In this document: in pieces, positions 56,781-64,000 of the stretch
How the letters are laid out: every line of letters starts with the position of its first letter
Position numbering within the stretch: position 1 is the first letter of the stretch
Source: Caenispirillum salinarum_A
Lineage (GTDB): Bacteria > Pseudomonadota > Alphaproteobacteria > Rhodospirillales > Rhodospirillaceae
Length of the DNA: 64,000 nt
Assembly: GCF_044803115.1 (NCBI RefSeq)
Contig: NZ_CP085224.1
Span: 2,356,001-2,420,000, forward strand
Reading direction: 5' to 3'
Made by a program: the position numbers and the translations under genes
The notes under the pieces: model-generated
Databases searched by the model: none
Seen by the model: the letters and a program-made list of their open reading frames with translations, nothing else
Told to the model about the DNA's origin: nothing

Positions 56781-56800
56781 ACGGGTCCTCCCGAGGCCAC

Positions 56801-56876
56801 GTCCCCTTCGTCTAGAGGCCTAGGACACCGCCCTCTCACGGCGGCAACAGGGGTTCGAATCCCCTAGGGGACGCCA
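56801..56876 (+). tRNA. tRNA-Glu (anticodon CTC), copy 1
   Basis: 76 nt with encoded CCA. Acceptor arms GTCCCCT/AGGGGAC pair fully. The anticodon stem CCGCC/GGCGG encloses the loop CTCTCAC, giving anticodon CTC (reads GAG). The T arm has GGTTCGAAT. It is identical to the second copy 60 bp downstream. Confidence 0.97.
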
Positions 56877-56936
56877 CTTCGGCGCTTCTCCGGCGCGCCC
56901 TCGGGAACACGCGATGCAGACCGCGCACGCGCCTGC

Positions 56937-57012
56937 GTCCCCTTCGTCTAGAGGCCTAGGACACCGCCCTCTCACGGCGGCAACAGGGGTTCGAATCCCC
57001 TAGGGGACGCCA
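56937..57012 (+). tRNA. tRNA-Glu (anticodon CTC), copy 2
   Basis: Exact duplicate of the first tRNA, including CCA. It is followed by a T-rich stretch (CATTTTTTG about 15 bp later) that may serve in termination. Both are probably made from one transcript. Confidence 0.97.
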
Positions 57013-57140
57013 TTTCTCTTCCGACATTTTTTGCTGCGACGAAGCCGGCAATATCCGCTTGCCGGCCGTTGACGCATGCATCTTGACCGCGTCGGCGCCA
57101 CCTATCAGACTGCCGCGCTCTGATGCCGAGGAGCCCACCC

Positions 57141-57359
57141 ATGCCCGCCGACACCCCCGAGGATCGCATCGTCGACCTGGAAATCCGCCTTGCCCATCAT
57201 GAGCGCATGGCAGAGGAGTTGTCGGATGTGCTGGCCGAGCAGCAGCGCACCATCGACCGCCTGACGCTGCAACTGCGCCAGGTGGCGGAGCGCATGGGGG
57301 ACCTGGAGACCGGGTGGGCGCGGTCGCCGCAGGATGACAAGCCGCCGCCGCACTACTGA
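57141..57359 (+). CDS. slyX: SlyX family protein
   Basis: 72 aa coiled-coil protein. DRIVDLEIRLAHHERMAEELSDVLAEQQRTIDRL and the C-terminal PPPHY are the SlyX signature. Function is not established. ATG at 57141 has GAGGAG upstream; an ATG at 57123 is possible. Confidence 0.85.
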   Translation: MPADTPEDRIVDLEIRLAHHERMAEELSDVLAEQQRTIDRLTLQLRQVAERMGDLETGWARSPQDDKPPPHY

Positions 57360-57372
57360 GGGAGCCGCCATC

Positions 57373-57750
57373 ATGATCAGTCTGTTCGGCCTGTTCGGGC
57401 GCTCGCGCGAGGTGCGGCTCATCGAGGATGGCGTGCGCGCCCACGGCCTGCACAAGGCGCTGGTGCCCGATGCGGTGAAGTTCACCGTCGTCCGCCTGCT
57501 GAAGGAAACGCCCGAGGGGGTCACGCCGGAAAGCACCTGTCGCGCCGGCGAGCTTCTGGCGTGGTGCATGCTGGGCGAAGACGAGTTTACGGAGAACAAC
57601 GGCACCGTAAGCGCGCGCCACGCCGACGCCCGCGTCGCCGAGGCGATCGAGTCCGGTGACAGCCTGGACGCGCAGCTGGTGCTTCTCACCCTCAAGGCCA
57701 ACGTCTGCCACCCGGCCATCATCGACCGCTACGGCCTCTCGGCGGAATAA
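57373..57750 (+). CDS. Small soluble protein of unknown function
   Basis: 125 aa, no signal or membrane span. It opens MISLFGLFGRSREVRLIEDGVRAHGLHKALVPDAVKF and is mainly helical. I do not recognise a family. The ATG lies 13 bp after the slyX stop with GAGGGAG in between, so it is the second gene of a slyX unit. Confidence 0.65.
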   Translation: MISLFGLFGRSREVRLIEDGVRAHGLHKALVPDAVKFTVVRLLKETPEGVTPESTCRAGELLAWCMLGEDEFTENNGTVSARHADARVAEAIESGDSLDAQLVLLTLKANVCHPAIIDRYGLSAE

Positions 57751-57829
57751 TCGCGTCCCAAAAGAAGTGGACGTTCAGGGGCTTCCGCCTCGGGCGGGCT
57801 TGGGCGGCAGCCCAAGCGGCGTCAGGCGC

Positions 57830-58327
57830 TCAGGCCTTCGCCCGATTGGGCGTCTTGGGCGCGAAGTCGGCCGGCTTGGCCTTCGTCGGCCCTTTCTGGT
57901 GCACGCCGCCGGTCAGCATGATGGTTTCCATGGCCCGTTGCGCGGCCTTGCGGAAATTCTCGTCGGCGCCGAGCGTGCAGGCCTTGGAGAAATGCCGCCG
58001 CGCCGCCCCCAGCTTCTTGGCGCGTTCCGTCATGTGCTCCTCGGCGGCCAGCCTGGTGGCCTCGTGCAGCAGGCGGTCGGTTTCGCGCATGTTGGCGTCG
58101 CACTCGTAGGTGCGGGCCTTTTCCAGCAGAGCGCGCTTGAAGTCGAAGGGCAGGGACTTGTCGGCGGCGCAGCGGTCCTTCAGGCGCTTGTGCAGGCGCT
58201 CCGCCGCATCGGGCGTGGCCTCGTGCATTTCGCGCAGTTCCTTGAGGCAGGCCTCCTTGGCTCGCTCGATGGCCTGTTTCCGCGCATCCGCGTCGGAGGC
58301 GGGTCCCCGCTTGCCGAAACCGAACAT
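57830..58327 (-). CDS. Soluble helical protein of unknown function
   Basis: 165 aa. Charged and helical from residue 15 to 140 (ARKQAIERAKEACLKELREMHEATPDAAERLHKRLKDRC), ending in a basic Pro/Lys tail. No catalytic motif is seen. The start has GGAGGGGGA 6-10 nt upstream. An overlapping longer frame on the same strand (to 58370) gives Arg/Gly/Ala-rich protein and is rejected. I recognise no family. Confidence 0.65.
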   Translation of the reverse strand: MFGFGKRGPASDADARKQAIERAKEACLKELREMHEATPDAAERLHKRLKDRCAADKSLPFDFKRALLEKARTYECDANMRETDRLLHEATRLAAEEHMTERAKKLGAARRHFSKACTLGADENFRKAAQRAMETIMLTGGVHQKGPTKAKPADFAPKTPNRAKA

Positions 58328-58412
58328 GGTGCGCTCCCCCTCCGCCGCTAGGTCTCCGTCTAGATATCATACGCCTTTCGGGCAGGGCCGAGTAGGGGTC
58401 TTCGGTGAGCTT

Positions 58413-59084
58413 TCAGGGAACGGTTGTATCCGCCGGGATCGCCGTCGTCAGGGCCTCGACCAGAACGTCCACGGGCTGGGCCCCGTCAAGGCGGCGGTCG
58501 CCGATGGCGAAGACGGGCACGCCCGCGACGCCGGCGGTCCGCACACGCGCCTCAAGCTCCTCCACCGGCTGCGTCGCCTGTCCGGCCCGAAGGCGGTCGA
58601 GGAGCGCGCCCTGGTCCAGCCGGGCGTCCAGCAGCAACTGTCCCAGCACACCGACGTCACCGATGTCACGGCCGTGCACGAAGTAGGCCTTGAAGACGCC
58701 GTCGACGAAGCTTTCCACGGCCTGCGGGTGGTAGTGTTGGACCAGCAGGGTCAGGCGGTGGGCGGCCTTGGTGCTCGGGGTGCGGGTGATGCGGTCGAAG
58801 GCGAAGGGCACCCCGTCGGCTTCCGCCTGCTCCAGGATGCGCGCGTCCAGCGCCTCCGAGGCCTCCCACGAGCCGAACTTGGCGGTGCGGTAGGCGCGGC
58901 GGTCCATGCCCTCGGCCGGCATGTCGGGGTTCAGCTCGAAAGGCCAATGGCGGATCACGACGCCCCCGGCGGGCAGGGCGCCATCACCCTTGAGGCGCTC
59001 CAGCGCCCGGTTGAGCCGAGCGCGCCCCAGCCAGCACCAGGGGCAGACATAATCGGAGACAAACGTGATCTCGACCGGCGGCAT
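58413..59084 (-). CDS. DsbA-family oxidoreductase (FrnE-like)
   Basis: 223 aa, no signal peptide, so cytosolic. The thioredoxin-fold motif is CPWC in VSDYVCPWCWLGRARL, followed by the helical insert of the FrnE/DsbA-like group and a cis-Pro loop in AGVAGVPVFAIGD. Likely a disulfide or stress-related reductase. GGGAG at 6-nt spacing supports the ATG at 59084. It starts 27 bp after msrA, suggesting a two-gene redox unit. Confidence 0.88.
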   Translation of the reverse strand: MPPVEITFVSDYVCPWCWLGRARLNRALERLKGDGALPAGGVVIRHWPFELNPDMPAEGMDRRAYRTAKFGSWEASEALDARILEQAEADGVPFAFDRITRTPSTKAAHRLTLLVQHYHPQAVESFVDGVFKAYFVHGRDIGDVGVLGQLLLDARLDQGALLDRLRAGQATQPVEELEARVRTAGVAGVPVFAIGDRRLDGAQPVDVLVEALTTAIPADTTVP

Positions 59085-59111
59085 GGCGCACTCCCGCATG
59101 CGAAGGGGCAG

Positions 59112-59720
59112 CTATTCTGCCAGGGCGAGGCGGGGCACGTCTTCCCAAACTTCGTCCAGCCTGTCGTCGCGGCCGCAGGTCCAGCGGTAGAACTTGTACT
59201 GGATCGGGTTCTTTTCGTAGTAGTTCTGGTGGTAATCCTCGGCGCGGTAGAAGGCCGGGGCCGTCTCGATCGTCACCGCCACCTCGCGGCCAAGCTGTTC
59301 GGCGACCGCCTTCTTCGACGCCTCGGCGGCCTCGCGCTGCTCTTGCGTCTGCGGGAAGATGGCCGGCCGGTAGGAGGCGCCGCGATCGCAGAACTGGCCG
59401 TCGCCGTCGAAGGGATCGACGTTGCGCCAATAGGTTCGCAGAAGTTCCTCATAGCTGACTTCAGAGGGATCATAGACCACCTTCACGGCCTCGGCATGGC
59501 CGGTGCCGCCGGCGGTGACCTCTTCATAGGTGGGGTTGGGCGTCGAGCCGCCGGCATAGCCGGATACGGTGGTCTGGACCCCCTTCATGTCGTCGTAGGG
59601 CGGTTCCATGCACCAGAAGCAGCCGCCGGCGAAGACGGCGGTCGCGGTGTCGTCCTGGGCGAGGGCGGGAGCGGCCAGGGTGGTGCCGGCAAGCAGGGTC
59701 GCGGTGAGCAGGCGTCGCAT
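59112..59720 (-). CDS. msrA: Exported peptide-methionine (S)-S-oxide reductase
   Basis: 202 aa. A signal peptide (RRLLTATLLAGTTLAAPALAQ) precedes an MsrA domain with the catalytic Cys in GGCFWCMEPPYDDMKGV, then SGYAGGSTPNPTYEEVTAGGTGHAEAVKVVYDP. It repairs methionine S-sulfoxide, here in the periplasm. The start at 59720 is chosen for the signal peptide and GAGAGGA upstream. Followed by the DsbA-like gene. Confidence 0.93.
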   Translation of the reverse strand: MRRLLTATLLAGTTLAAPALAQDDTATAVFAGGCFWCMEPPYDDMKGVQTTVSGYAGGSTPNPTYEEVTAGGTGHAEAVKVVYDPSEVSYEELLRTYWRNVDPFDGDGQFCDRGASYRPAIFPQTQEQREAAEASKKAVAEQLGREVAVTIETAPAFYRAEDYHQNYYEKNPIQYKFYRWTCGRDDRLDEVWEDVPRLALAE

Positions 59721-59795
59721 GGGCCGGATTCCTCTCTCGTCTCGGGTTCGAGGGGCTCTGCCGTCCATATGGTACGCCCGAGGCCTCTGCCGCGA

Positions 59796-59842
59796 CTCAC
59801 ACCTGCGTGAGAGGTTTTCGTTGCTCTGACTGCGTCAGAGCA
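59796..59842. repeat. Two adjacent hairpins in an intergenic gap
   Basis: A 5-bp hairpin CTCAC-N6-GTGAG (59796-59811) is followed by a perfect 9-bp hairpin TGCTCTGAC-TGC-GTCAGAGCA (59822-59842). They lie in the 244-bp gap between msrA (divergent start) and the HerA-like gene's 3' end. The arrangement resembles a REP-type element or an RNA structure; no gene is present. Confidence 0.5.
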
Positions 59843-59964
59843 CGTTCAGGCGCCATTAAGGCTCACGCGCCTGGCCGGCGCGGGGTCGCACTGTGGGCTC
59901 CGCACACGCCTTCGGCTCCGCGACCCTATTCGCCCTTCTCAACCGCGTCCGATCGACAAGGGCT

Positions 59965-61485
59965 CTAGGTACCAAACAGATCCGCCTGCCCGCCGCCGCC
60001 CGCGTCTTCTCCGGCGCGGGGGTCGCCGGGGGCGGTCTCCCACTCCAGGTCGGGCAGGGCGATGACGCGCAGGCCGCCGGCATCCTCGCGCTGGGTGATG
60101 ACGCCCCGGCTTTCCAGGTATTCCAGCAGGCCGCGGGCACGGCGCGGGCTGCGGCTGTTGCGGGCGCGGGCGATTTCCGTGTCGGACGGGCAGGGCGTCT
60201 GGTCCATGGCCGCGCGGGCGAGCAGAAGGAACAGGGGCTGAAGGTCCTCCGGCAGGCGGTCGGCGACGGATTGCGCCTTGTCCCAGTCCTCGGACTGCTC
60301 GGCCTCGATGGAGACACCGGCCCGCGCCGTCGCCAGCTTGCGCTTGAACGCCGCAAGGTCGAGCTGCCGGCCGTTGATCCGCTTCATGCGGCACCGCACG
60401 AGGAAATCCTGGTAAAGCACTGCCGTGGAACGGAAAGCCGCGTCCGGGTCGGCGATCACCTCGCGCATGATGCGCTCGATCGTGACCGCCGGGTCCACCG
60501 GCTGGCCGTCCTCTTCCTCCGGCTCCGGCTCTGGCGGCCGGGCGGCGGCAAGCTGGGTGAGCACGTCGTTGGTCGCCGTCTGCGGCGGCAGCGGGCGGAT
60601 CTTGCGGGCGGGCTGCGGCGGCGGCTCGTTCTCGCCGGGCGTCATGATGAGGTCCAGCGCGTCCTCGGGCGGCGTTTCCGGCAGCGGCATGAGCTTGGGG
60701 CTGCCGCCGCGTCCGCCGGTCTTCACGTCGCCGATGCGCACGGGCAGGGGGCGGCGCGCCATGGCGGGGCCGAGCGCGATGAAGTTGCCGCGCTCCAGGT
60801 CGCGGAACATCTCCGCCTGCCGCCGGTCCATGCCCAGCAGGTCGGCGGCGCGCACCATGTCGATGTCCAGGAACGTGCGGCCCATGAGGAAGTTGGACGC
60901 CTCCGCCGCCACGTTCTTGGCCAGTTTCGCCAGGCGCTGGGTGGCGATGACGCCCGCCAGCCCGCGCTTGCGGCCGCGGCACATGAGGTTCGTCATGGCG
61001 CCCAGCGACTGCTTGCGGGCCTCGTCGGTCACCTCGCCGCCGGCGACCGGAGCAAAAAGCTGGGCCTCGTCGACGACTACAAGACAGGGATACCAGTGGT
61101 CGCGGTCGGCCTCGAACATGCCGTTCAGGAAGGCGGCGGCGCGACGCAGCTGAAACTCGGCCTCCAGGTTTTCCAGGTTCAGCACGACGGACACCCGGTG
61201 CTTGCGCACGCGGGCGGCGATCTGGGCGATCTGCACATCGTTGTGCTCGGCGGCGTCCACCACCACGTGGCCGAACTCTTCGGCCAGGGTGACGTAATCG
61301 CCCTCGGGGTCGACCAGGCACTGCTGCACCCATTGCGCGCTCTGTTCCACCAGGCGCCGCAGCAGGTGGGATTTGCCGGAGCCGGAATTGCCCTGGACCA
61401 GCAGGCGGGTGGCAAGCAGCTCCTCGAGATCGAGCGTCGCGGGCTTGTTCTCCCGCGTCAGCCCCATGTCGATGCTGACCTTCAT
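59965..61485 (-). CDS. HerA-like ATPase with C-terminal winged-helix region
   Basis: 506 aa. Walker A GNSGSGKSHLLRRL near residue 33 and Walker B CLVVVDEAQLF near 137, followed by NLMCRGRKRGLAGVIATQRLAKL, fit the HerA/FtsK ATPase group. A Pro/Glu-rich linker (~275-330) leads to a C-terminal helical region whose end (SDTEIARARNSRSPRRARGLLEYLESRGVI) looks like a winged helix. HerA usually works with the nuclease NurA in DNA end resection, or as a defence ATPase; no nuclease gene is adjacent. ATG at 61485 is chosen; ATG 61497 and TTG 61503 are in frame. Confidence 0.8.
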   Translation of the reverse strand: MKVSIDMGLTRENKPATLDLEELLATRLLVQGNSGSGKSHLLRRLVEQSAQWVQQCLVDPEGDYVTLAEEFGHVVVDAAEHNDVQIAQIAARVRKHRVSVVLNLENLEAEFQLRRAAAFLNGMFEADRDHWYPCLVVVDEAQLFAPVAGGEVTDEARKQSLGAMTNLMCRGRKRGLAGVIATQRLAKLAKNVAAEASNFLMGRTFLDIDMVRAADLLGMDRRQAEMFRDLERGNFIALGPAMARRPLPVRIGDVKTGGRGGSPKLMPLPETPPEDALDLIMTPGENEPPPQPARKIRPLPPQTATNDVLTQLAAARPPEPEPEEEDGQPVDPAVTIERIMREVIADPDAAFRSTAVLYQDFLVRCRMKRINGRQLDLAAFKRKLATARAGVSIEAEQSEDWDKAQSVADRLPEDLQPLFLLLARAAMDQTPCPSDTEIARARNSRSPRRARGLLEYLESRGVITQREDAGGLRVIALPDLEWETAPGDPRAGEDAGGGGQADLFGT

Positions 61486-61741
61486 GAAATTCCACATCTC
61501 CAATCGGAACGACCCGCCGCTCGACGATGACCGGAGCCGGCGGGGTGCAGAGGGTTATAGCCGAAAGTGATGCCCGGGGGCTAGGGCCGGGTGCGCTGTC
61601 CGGTCCGCGACAGGTCGGACGGGGCATTTGTCCGGCAGATGCAACTTTTAGAATTACTGGTCCGCGAGAATATCTAATAAGATGTATCGGCGCCAGCGCT
61701 CTCGCTTGGCGCGTTCACCACTGTTGGGGAAGGGCATTCGC

Positions 61742-62107
61742 ATGACTTTTGAAAAGGTGTGTGCGGCCGCTGTGGTGGCCCTGGGCATGGTCGTCGCGGC
61801 ACCGCTTTCAGGTGCCCAGGCGGCCGGGGGCTGTTCGGCCAACCCGGACATGAAGAACTGCACGGTGCAGGAGTGCCAGACGCGCCAGAGCGACGTCGAC
61901 TTCTACTGTCACGACATGGACCAGGTGTGCAGCGCCAGCAATGACAAGTCGGACAACCAGGCGATCCTGGGCGCGCTGGAGAACTGCCTGTCCAAGCGCA
62001 TCTCCGTCAACGCCTGCTTCAGTCCGGTGGACCCCGGCCACGCCAACGCTGTGGTGTGGGTGGAAAACCAGATCAGCAATTGCGAGGTCGTGATCGGCAG
62101 CCAGTAA
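61742..62107 (+). CDS. Exported cysteine-rich protein of unknown function
   Basis: 121 aa. A signal peptide (VCAAAVVALGMVVAAPLSGAQAA) leads to a mature part of ~95 residues with eight cysteines (spaced GGC, KNC, QEC, FYC, QVC, ENC, NAC, SNC), enough for four disulfides. No family is recognised. The upstream 60 bp is AT-rich, unlike its surroundings, and likely holds its promoter. It is a single-gene unit. Confidence 0.7.
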   Translation: MTFEKVCAAAVVALGMVVAAPLSGAQAAGGCSANPDMKNCTVQECQTRQSDVDFYCHDMDQVCSASNDKSDNQAILGALENCLSKRISVNACFSPVDPGHANAVVWVENQISNCEVVIGSQ

Positions 62108-62202
62108 CACGGCTCGGCGGCCCCGGCCCGGCGGCTTTTGCTTGAGTCGGGCCGGTGTTCCAGGCGAAGCTTGGCGGACCCTCAATCAAAAGGCCGCCGC
62201 CC

Positions 62203-62640
62203 ATGGACCCCTTCCTGCAAGCCGCCCTGGACGAAGCGCATGTTGGATACGACGAGGGCGGCATTCCCATCGGCTCGGTCCTCGTGCGCGACGGAAAAAT
62301 CATCGGGCGCGGCCACAATCGCCGGGTCCAGGAGGGCTCCGCCACCCTGCACGGCGAGATGGACGCGCTGGAGAACGCCGGGCGGCTGCCGGCCAGCATC
62401 TATCGCGAGAGTACGCTCTACACCACCCTCAGCCCGTGCCCCATGTGCTCGGGCGCGATCCTGCTCTATGGGATTCCGCGCGTGGTGGTGGGCGAGAACC
62501 GCACCTTCATGGGAGAGGAGGACCTGCTGCGCTCGCGCGGGGTGGAGGTGACGGTGGTGGATGATCCAGGCTGTGCCGACCTCATGCGCCGCTTCATTGC
62601 CGAGCGGCCGGAGGTCTGGAACGAGGACATCGGGGAGTAG
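62203..62640 (+). CDS. Cytosine deaminase-like protein, yeast FCY1 type
   Basis: 145 aa cytidine-deaminase fold. Zinc motifs HGE (TLHGEMDALENAGRL) and PCPMC (LYTTLSPCPMCSGAILLYGIPRVVVGEN). The order of motifs and the C-terminal end (VEVTVVDDPGC, then FIAERPEVWNEDIGE) closely follow what I know of yeast cytosine deaminase Fcy1, more than bacterial TadA or the unrelated CodA. Expected reaction: cytosine to uracil or a related base. ATG at 62203 is preferred over 62155. Stops 1 bp from the convergent hemolysin III gene. Confidence 0.82.
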   Translation: MDPFLQAALDEAHVGYDEGGIPIGSVLVRDGKIIGRGHNRRVQEGSATLHGEMDALENAGRLPASIYRESTLYTTLSPCPMCSGAILLYGIPRVVVGENRTFMGEEDLLRSRGVEVTVVDDPGCADLMRRFIAERPEVWNEDIGE

Positions 62641-62641
62641 G

Positions 62642-63364
62642 TCAGCCCGCCAGCGCAACCCCCGGCACCACCTCGACCACCACGGCGGCGAAGTGGCAGG
62701 CGGCGGCGGCCAGCACCATCAGGTGCCAGCCCACATTGTGGTAGGGCAGGCGCTCCAGCAGGTGCAGGCCCGTGCCCACGGTGTAGAGCACCCCGCCCAG
62801 CACCAGCAGCGTCAGGCCCGTGGGAGACAGCGCGCCGGCCAGCGGCTCGATGGCGACGACGATGCACCACCCGAGGCCCAGGTAAAGCGCCAGACCCAGG
62901 CGCTCCATCCGGCGCGGGAAGCCCACCTTGAGCACGATGCCGGCGGTCACGCCCGTCCACACGATGCCGGCCAGCACCATGCCCAGGCCGCCGTCCAGCA
63001 CGTTGACGACGAAGGGCGTGTAGCTGCCGCCGATCATCACGTAGATCATGGCGTGGTCGCAGCGCTGAAGGATTTCCTTCACCCGCCCCGGCGGCCACAG
63101 GTTGTACAGGGCAGAGGCGGTCAGCATGCCCACAAGGCCCAGGCTATAGACCGCAAGGCTCGCCAGTTCAATGCCGCCCGCCTGGAAGGCGGCGACCGCC
63201 AGAAGCCATGCGCTGGCGATGATGCCGGCGGTGATGCCGGTCACGTGCACCACCGCGTCGGCTATCCGCTCGGCACGGCTGTAGCTGGGGAAGAGATCAG
63301 CCCAACCGCCGGGAGTGGAGGGCTTGACGTGGTCGCGGAGCCACTGTTGGCCGGGTGCTGTCAT
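62642..63364 (-). CDS. Hemolysin III family (PAQR-like) membrane protein
   Basis: 240 aa with seven predicted spans. Family markers are the N-terminal IADAVVHVTG, TASALYNLW, CDHAMIYVMIGGSYTPF, and the C-terminal HNVGWHLMVLAAAACHF, whose His and Asp residues are the expected metal ligands. Function in bacteria is unclear. The start at 63364 is chosen over 63412, which adds an Arg-rich segment. Confidence 0.88.
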   Translation of the reverse strand: MTAPGQQWLRDHVKPSTPGGWADLFPSYSRAERIADAVVHVTGITAGIIASAWLLAVAAFQAGGIELASLAVYSLGLVGMLTASALYNLWPPGRVKEILQRCDHAMIYVMIGGSYTPFVVNVLDGGLGMVLAGIVWTGVTAGIVLKVGFPRRMERLGLALYLGLGWCIVVAIEPLAGALSPTGLTLLVLGGVLYTVGTGLHLLERLPYHNVGWHLMVLAAAACHFAAVVVEVVPGVALAG

Positions 63365-63487
63365 GGGGCGCCTCGTCACGTTTCTCCGTATAAGACTAAC
63401 GCCTGCTGTCAAAGATGGCCGCAGAAATTACCGAGTGTAATGAAAGGGTATTACAGCCTCAGCCGGATGATCCGGCCCCTTCAAGCA

Positions 63488-63518
63488 AAACGGGCGGCCC
63501 GCGAGGGACCGCCCGTTT
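63488..63518 (-). terminator. Intrinsic terminator of cspA
   Basis: The arms 63488-63497 and 63509-63518 (AAACGGGCGG/CCGCCCGTTT) form a 10-bp stem. On the minus strand it is followed by TTTTGCTTG. It starts 39 bp after the cspA stop. Confidence 0.85.
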
Positions 63519-63557
63519 CGTTCAAGCGAGGGTCAGGTGCGCCGAAGCGCGGCCTGT

Positions 63558-63764
63558 TTACTCGGCCTGCAGGTTCGACGCAGCCATCTTGCCGTTGCGG
63601 CCGCGCTCCAGGTCATAGGACACGCGCTGACCGTCCTTCAGCGTGTCCAGGCCGGCGCGCTCGACGGCGGAAATGTGGACGAAGGCGTCCTGTCCGCCCT
63701 CGTCGGGGGTGATGAAGCCATAGCCCTTGGTGGAATCGAACCACTTGACGGTACCAGTCGCCAT
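63558..63764 (-). CDS. cspA: Cold shock-family RNA-binding protein
   Basis: 68 aa, a single OB fold. RNP1 is KGYGFI and RNP2 is AFVHI; it opens MATGTVKWFDSTKGYGF. It binds single-stranded RNA and melts structure. AGGAG is 9 nt before the ATG. The leader of at least 200 nt contains a hairpin, as in cold-regulated csp genes. Whether this copy is cold-induced cannot be told. Confidence 0.96.
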   Translation of the reverse strand: MATGTVKWFDSTKGYGFITPDEGGQDAFVHISAVERAGLDTLKDGQRVSYDLERGRNGKMAASNLQAE

Positions 63765-63785
63765 GACGGTGTTCTCCTGTCTTCG

Positions 63786-63805
63786 GCGTTGCCCGACAGC
63801 AACGC
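63786..63805 (-). promoter_or_regulatory. Leader hairpin upstream of cspA
   Basis: A 6-bp stem GCGTTG/CAACGC with an 8-nt loop, 22 nt upstream of the cspA start. It may be part of a structured 5' leader. Further upstream, on the minus strand, TTGACG sequences occur but no well-spaced -10 was settled. Confidence 0.35.
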
Positions 63806-64000
63806 GCCATCGGGCATCGAAACGTTCTTAACGGGAGAAAACCGCGGCCATCGAGACCACCAGGCAACCACCCTTGGAAACATTCGACCGCCCAGAAGTG
63901 GGGCAAGTGGCGACCGACGTCAAGCGGCGTGATGGCGTCTATGCCAAATATCTTCCGTCAAAGGCGTCACAGGGCCTGCCCCGCACTCCATCCGCTGGAC

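Noticed and set aside
57822..58370. Alternative frame of 182 codons on the minus strand overlapping the 165-aa gene
   Set aside because: The 165-aa frame has a good ribosome site and a charged helical composition with normal Lys/Glu use; the longer frame is Arg/Gly/Ala-rich.

Overview
The window is 64 kb of GC-rich DNA from an alphaproteobacterium, most likely a Rhodospirillales relative. The evidence is the gene content and order: ruvCAB followed by ybgC-tolQRAB-pal-cpoB-tilS-ftsH-folP-glmM, hisZ next to purA, a long-form serC, DUF1489, a DUF1465/RcdA-like gene, three chemoreceptors, and an exact match to the alphaproteobacterial RpoH promoter pattern upstream of ftsH. No insertion sequence, phage block, CRISPR array or rRNA operon is visible. 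It reads as a chromosomal core segment with a few unusual local gene neighbourhoods.

Layout. 1-1.4 kb: the end of a NapC/NirT cytochrome gene, then moaA. 1.6-3.3 kb: a saccharopine dehydrogenase-family gene divergent from an Lrp/AsnC regulator. 3.4-4.7 kb: a DUF2061 membrane protein overlapping an orphan TRAP binding protein. 4.9-9.7 kb: a translationally coupled OsmU/YehZYXW-like compatible-solute ABC operon with an unknown membrane protein as its fifth gene. 9.8-15.5 kb: a membrane class III cyclase converging on an ABC exporter and pepN. 15.7-20.2 kb: a NUDIX hydrolase, a PEP-CTERM/PA-domain exported protein, a MATE exporter, DUF1489 and a PPi-type phosphofructokinase. 20.5-27.4 kb: a chemoreceptor, a DUF1465-like gene, a small helix-turn-helix regulator with two palindromic operators, an 87-residue protein, an acetyl-CoA hydrolase/transferase, and a second chemoreceptor.

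27.7-43.7 kb is the housekeeping core: yebC, ruvCAB, the Tol-Pal envelope system, tilS, ftsH, folP, glmM and thiD. Next come an AlaX editing protein and an SLC13/TrkA-C permease. 46.4-51.8 kb holds serC, a cytosolic zinc-binding chemoreceptor, hisZ and purA. 52.0-54.7 kb encodes a tail-anchored pseudokinase paired with a small membrane protein; this is the best candidate here for an undescribed system. 54.7-64 kb holds an RluD-type pseudouridine synthase, a JAMM peptidase, two identical tRNA-Glu(CTC) genes, slyX, two unknown proteins, a DsbA/FrnE-like protein, an exported MsrA, a HerA-like ATPase without NurA, an exported eight-cysteine protein, a yeast FCY1-type deaminase, a hemolysin III protein and cspA.

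The clearest regulatory features are the RpoH promoter of ftsH inside the tilS 3' end, an intrinsic terminator that overlaps the upstream-extended folP reading frame, the paired CGCACAAYGTGCG operators, and a 28-bp inverted repeat between moaA and the lysine-type dehydrogenase gene. All functional calls come from reading motifs in translated sequence; no database search was run.
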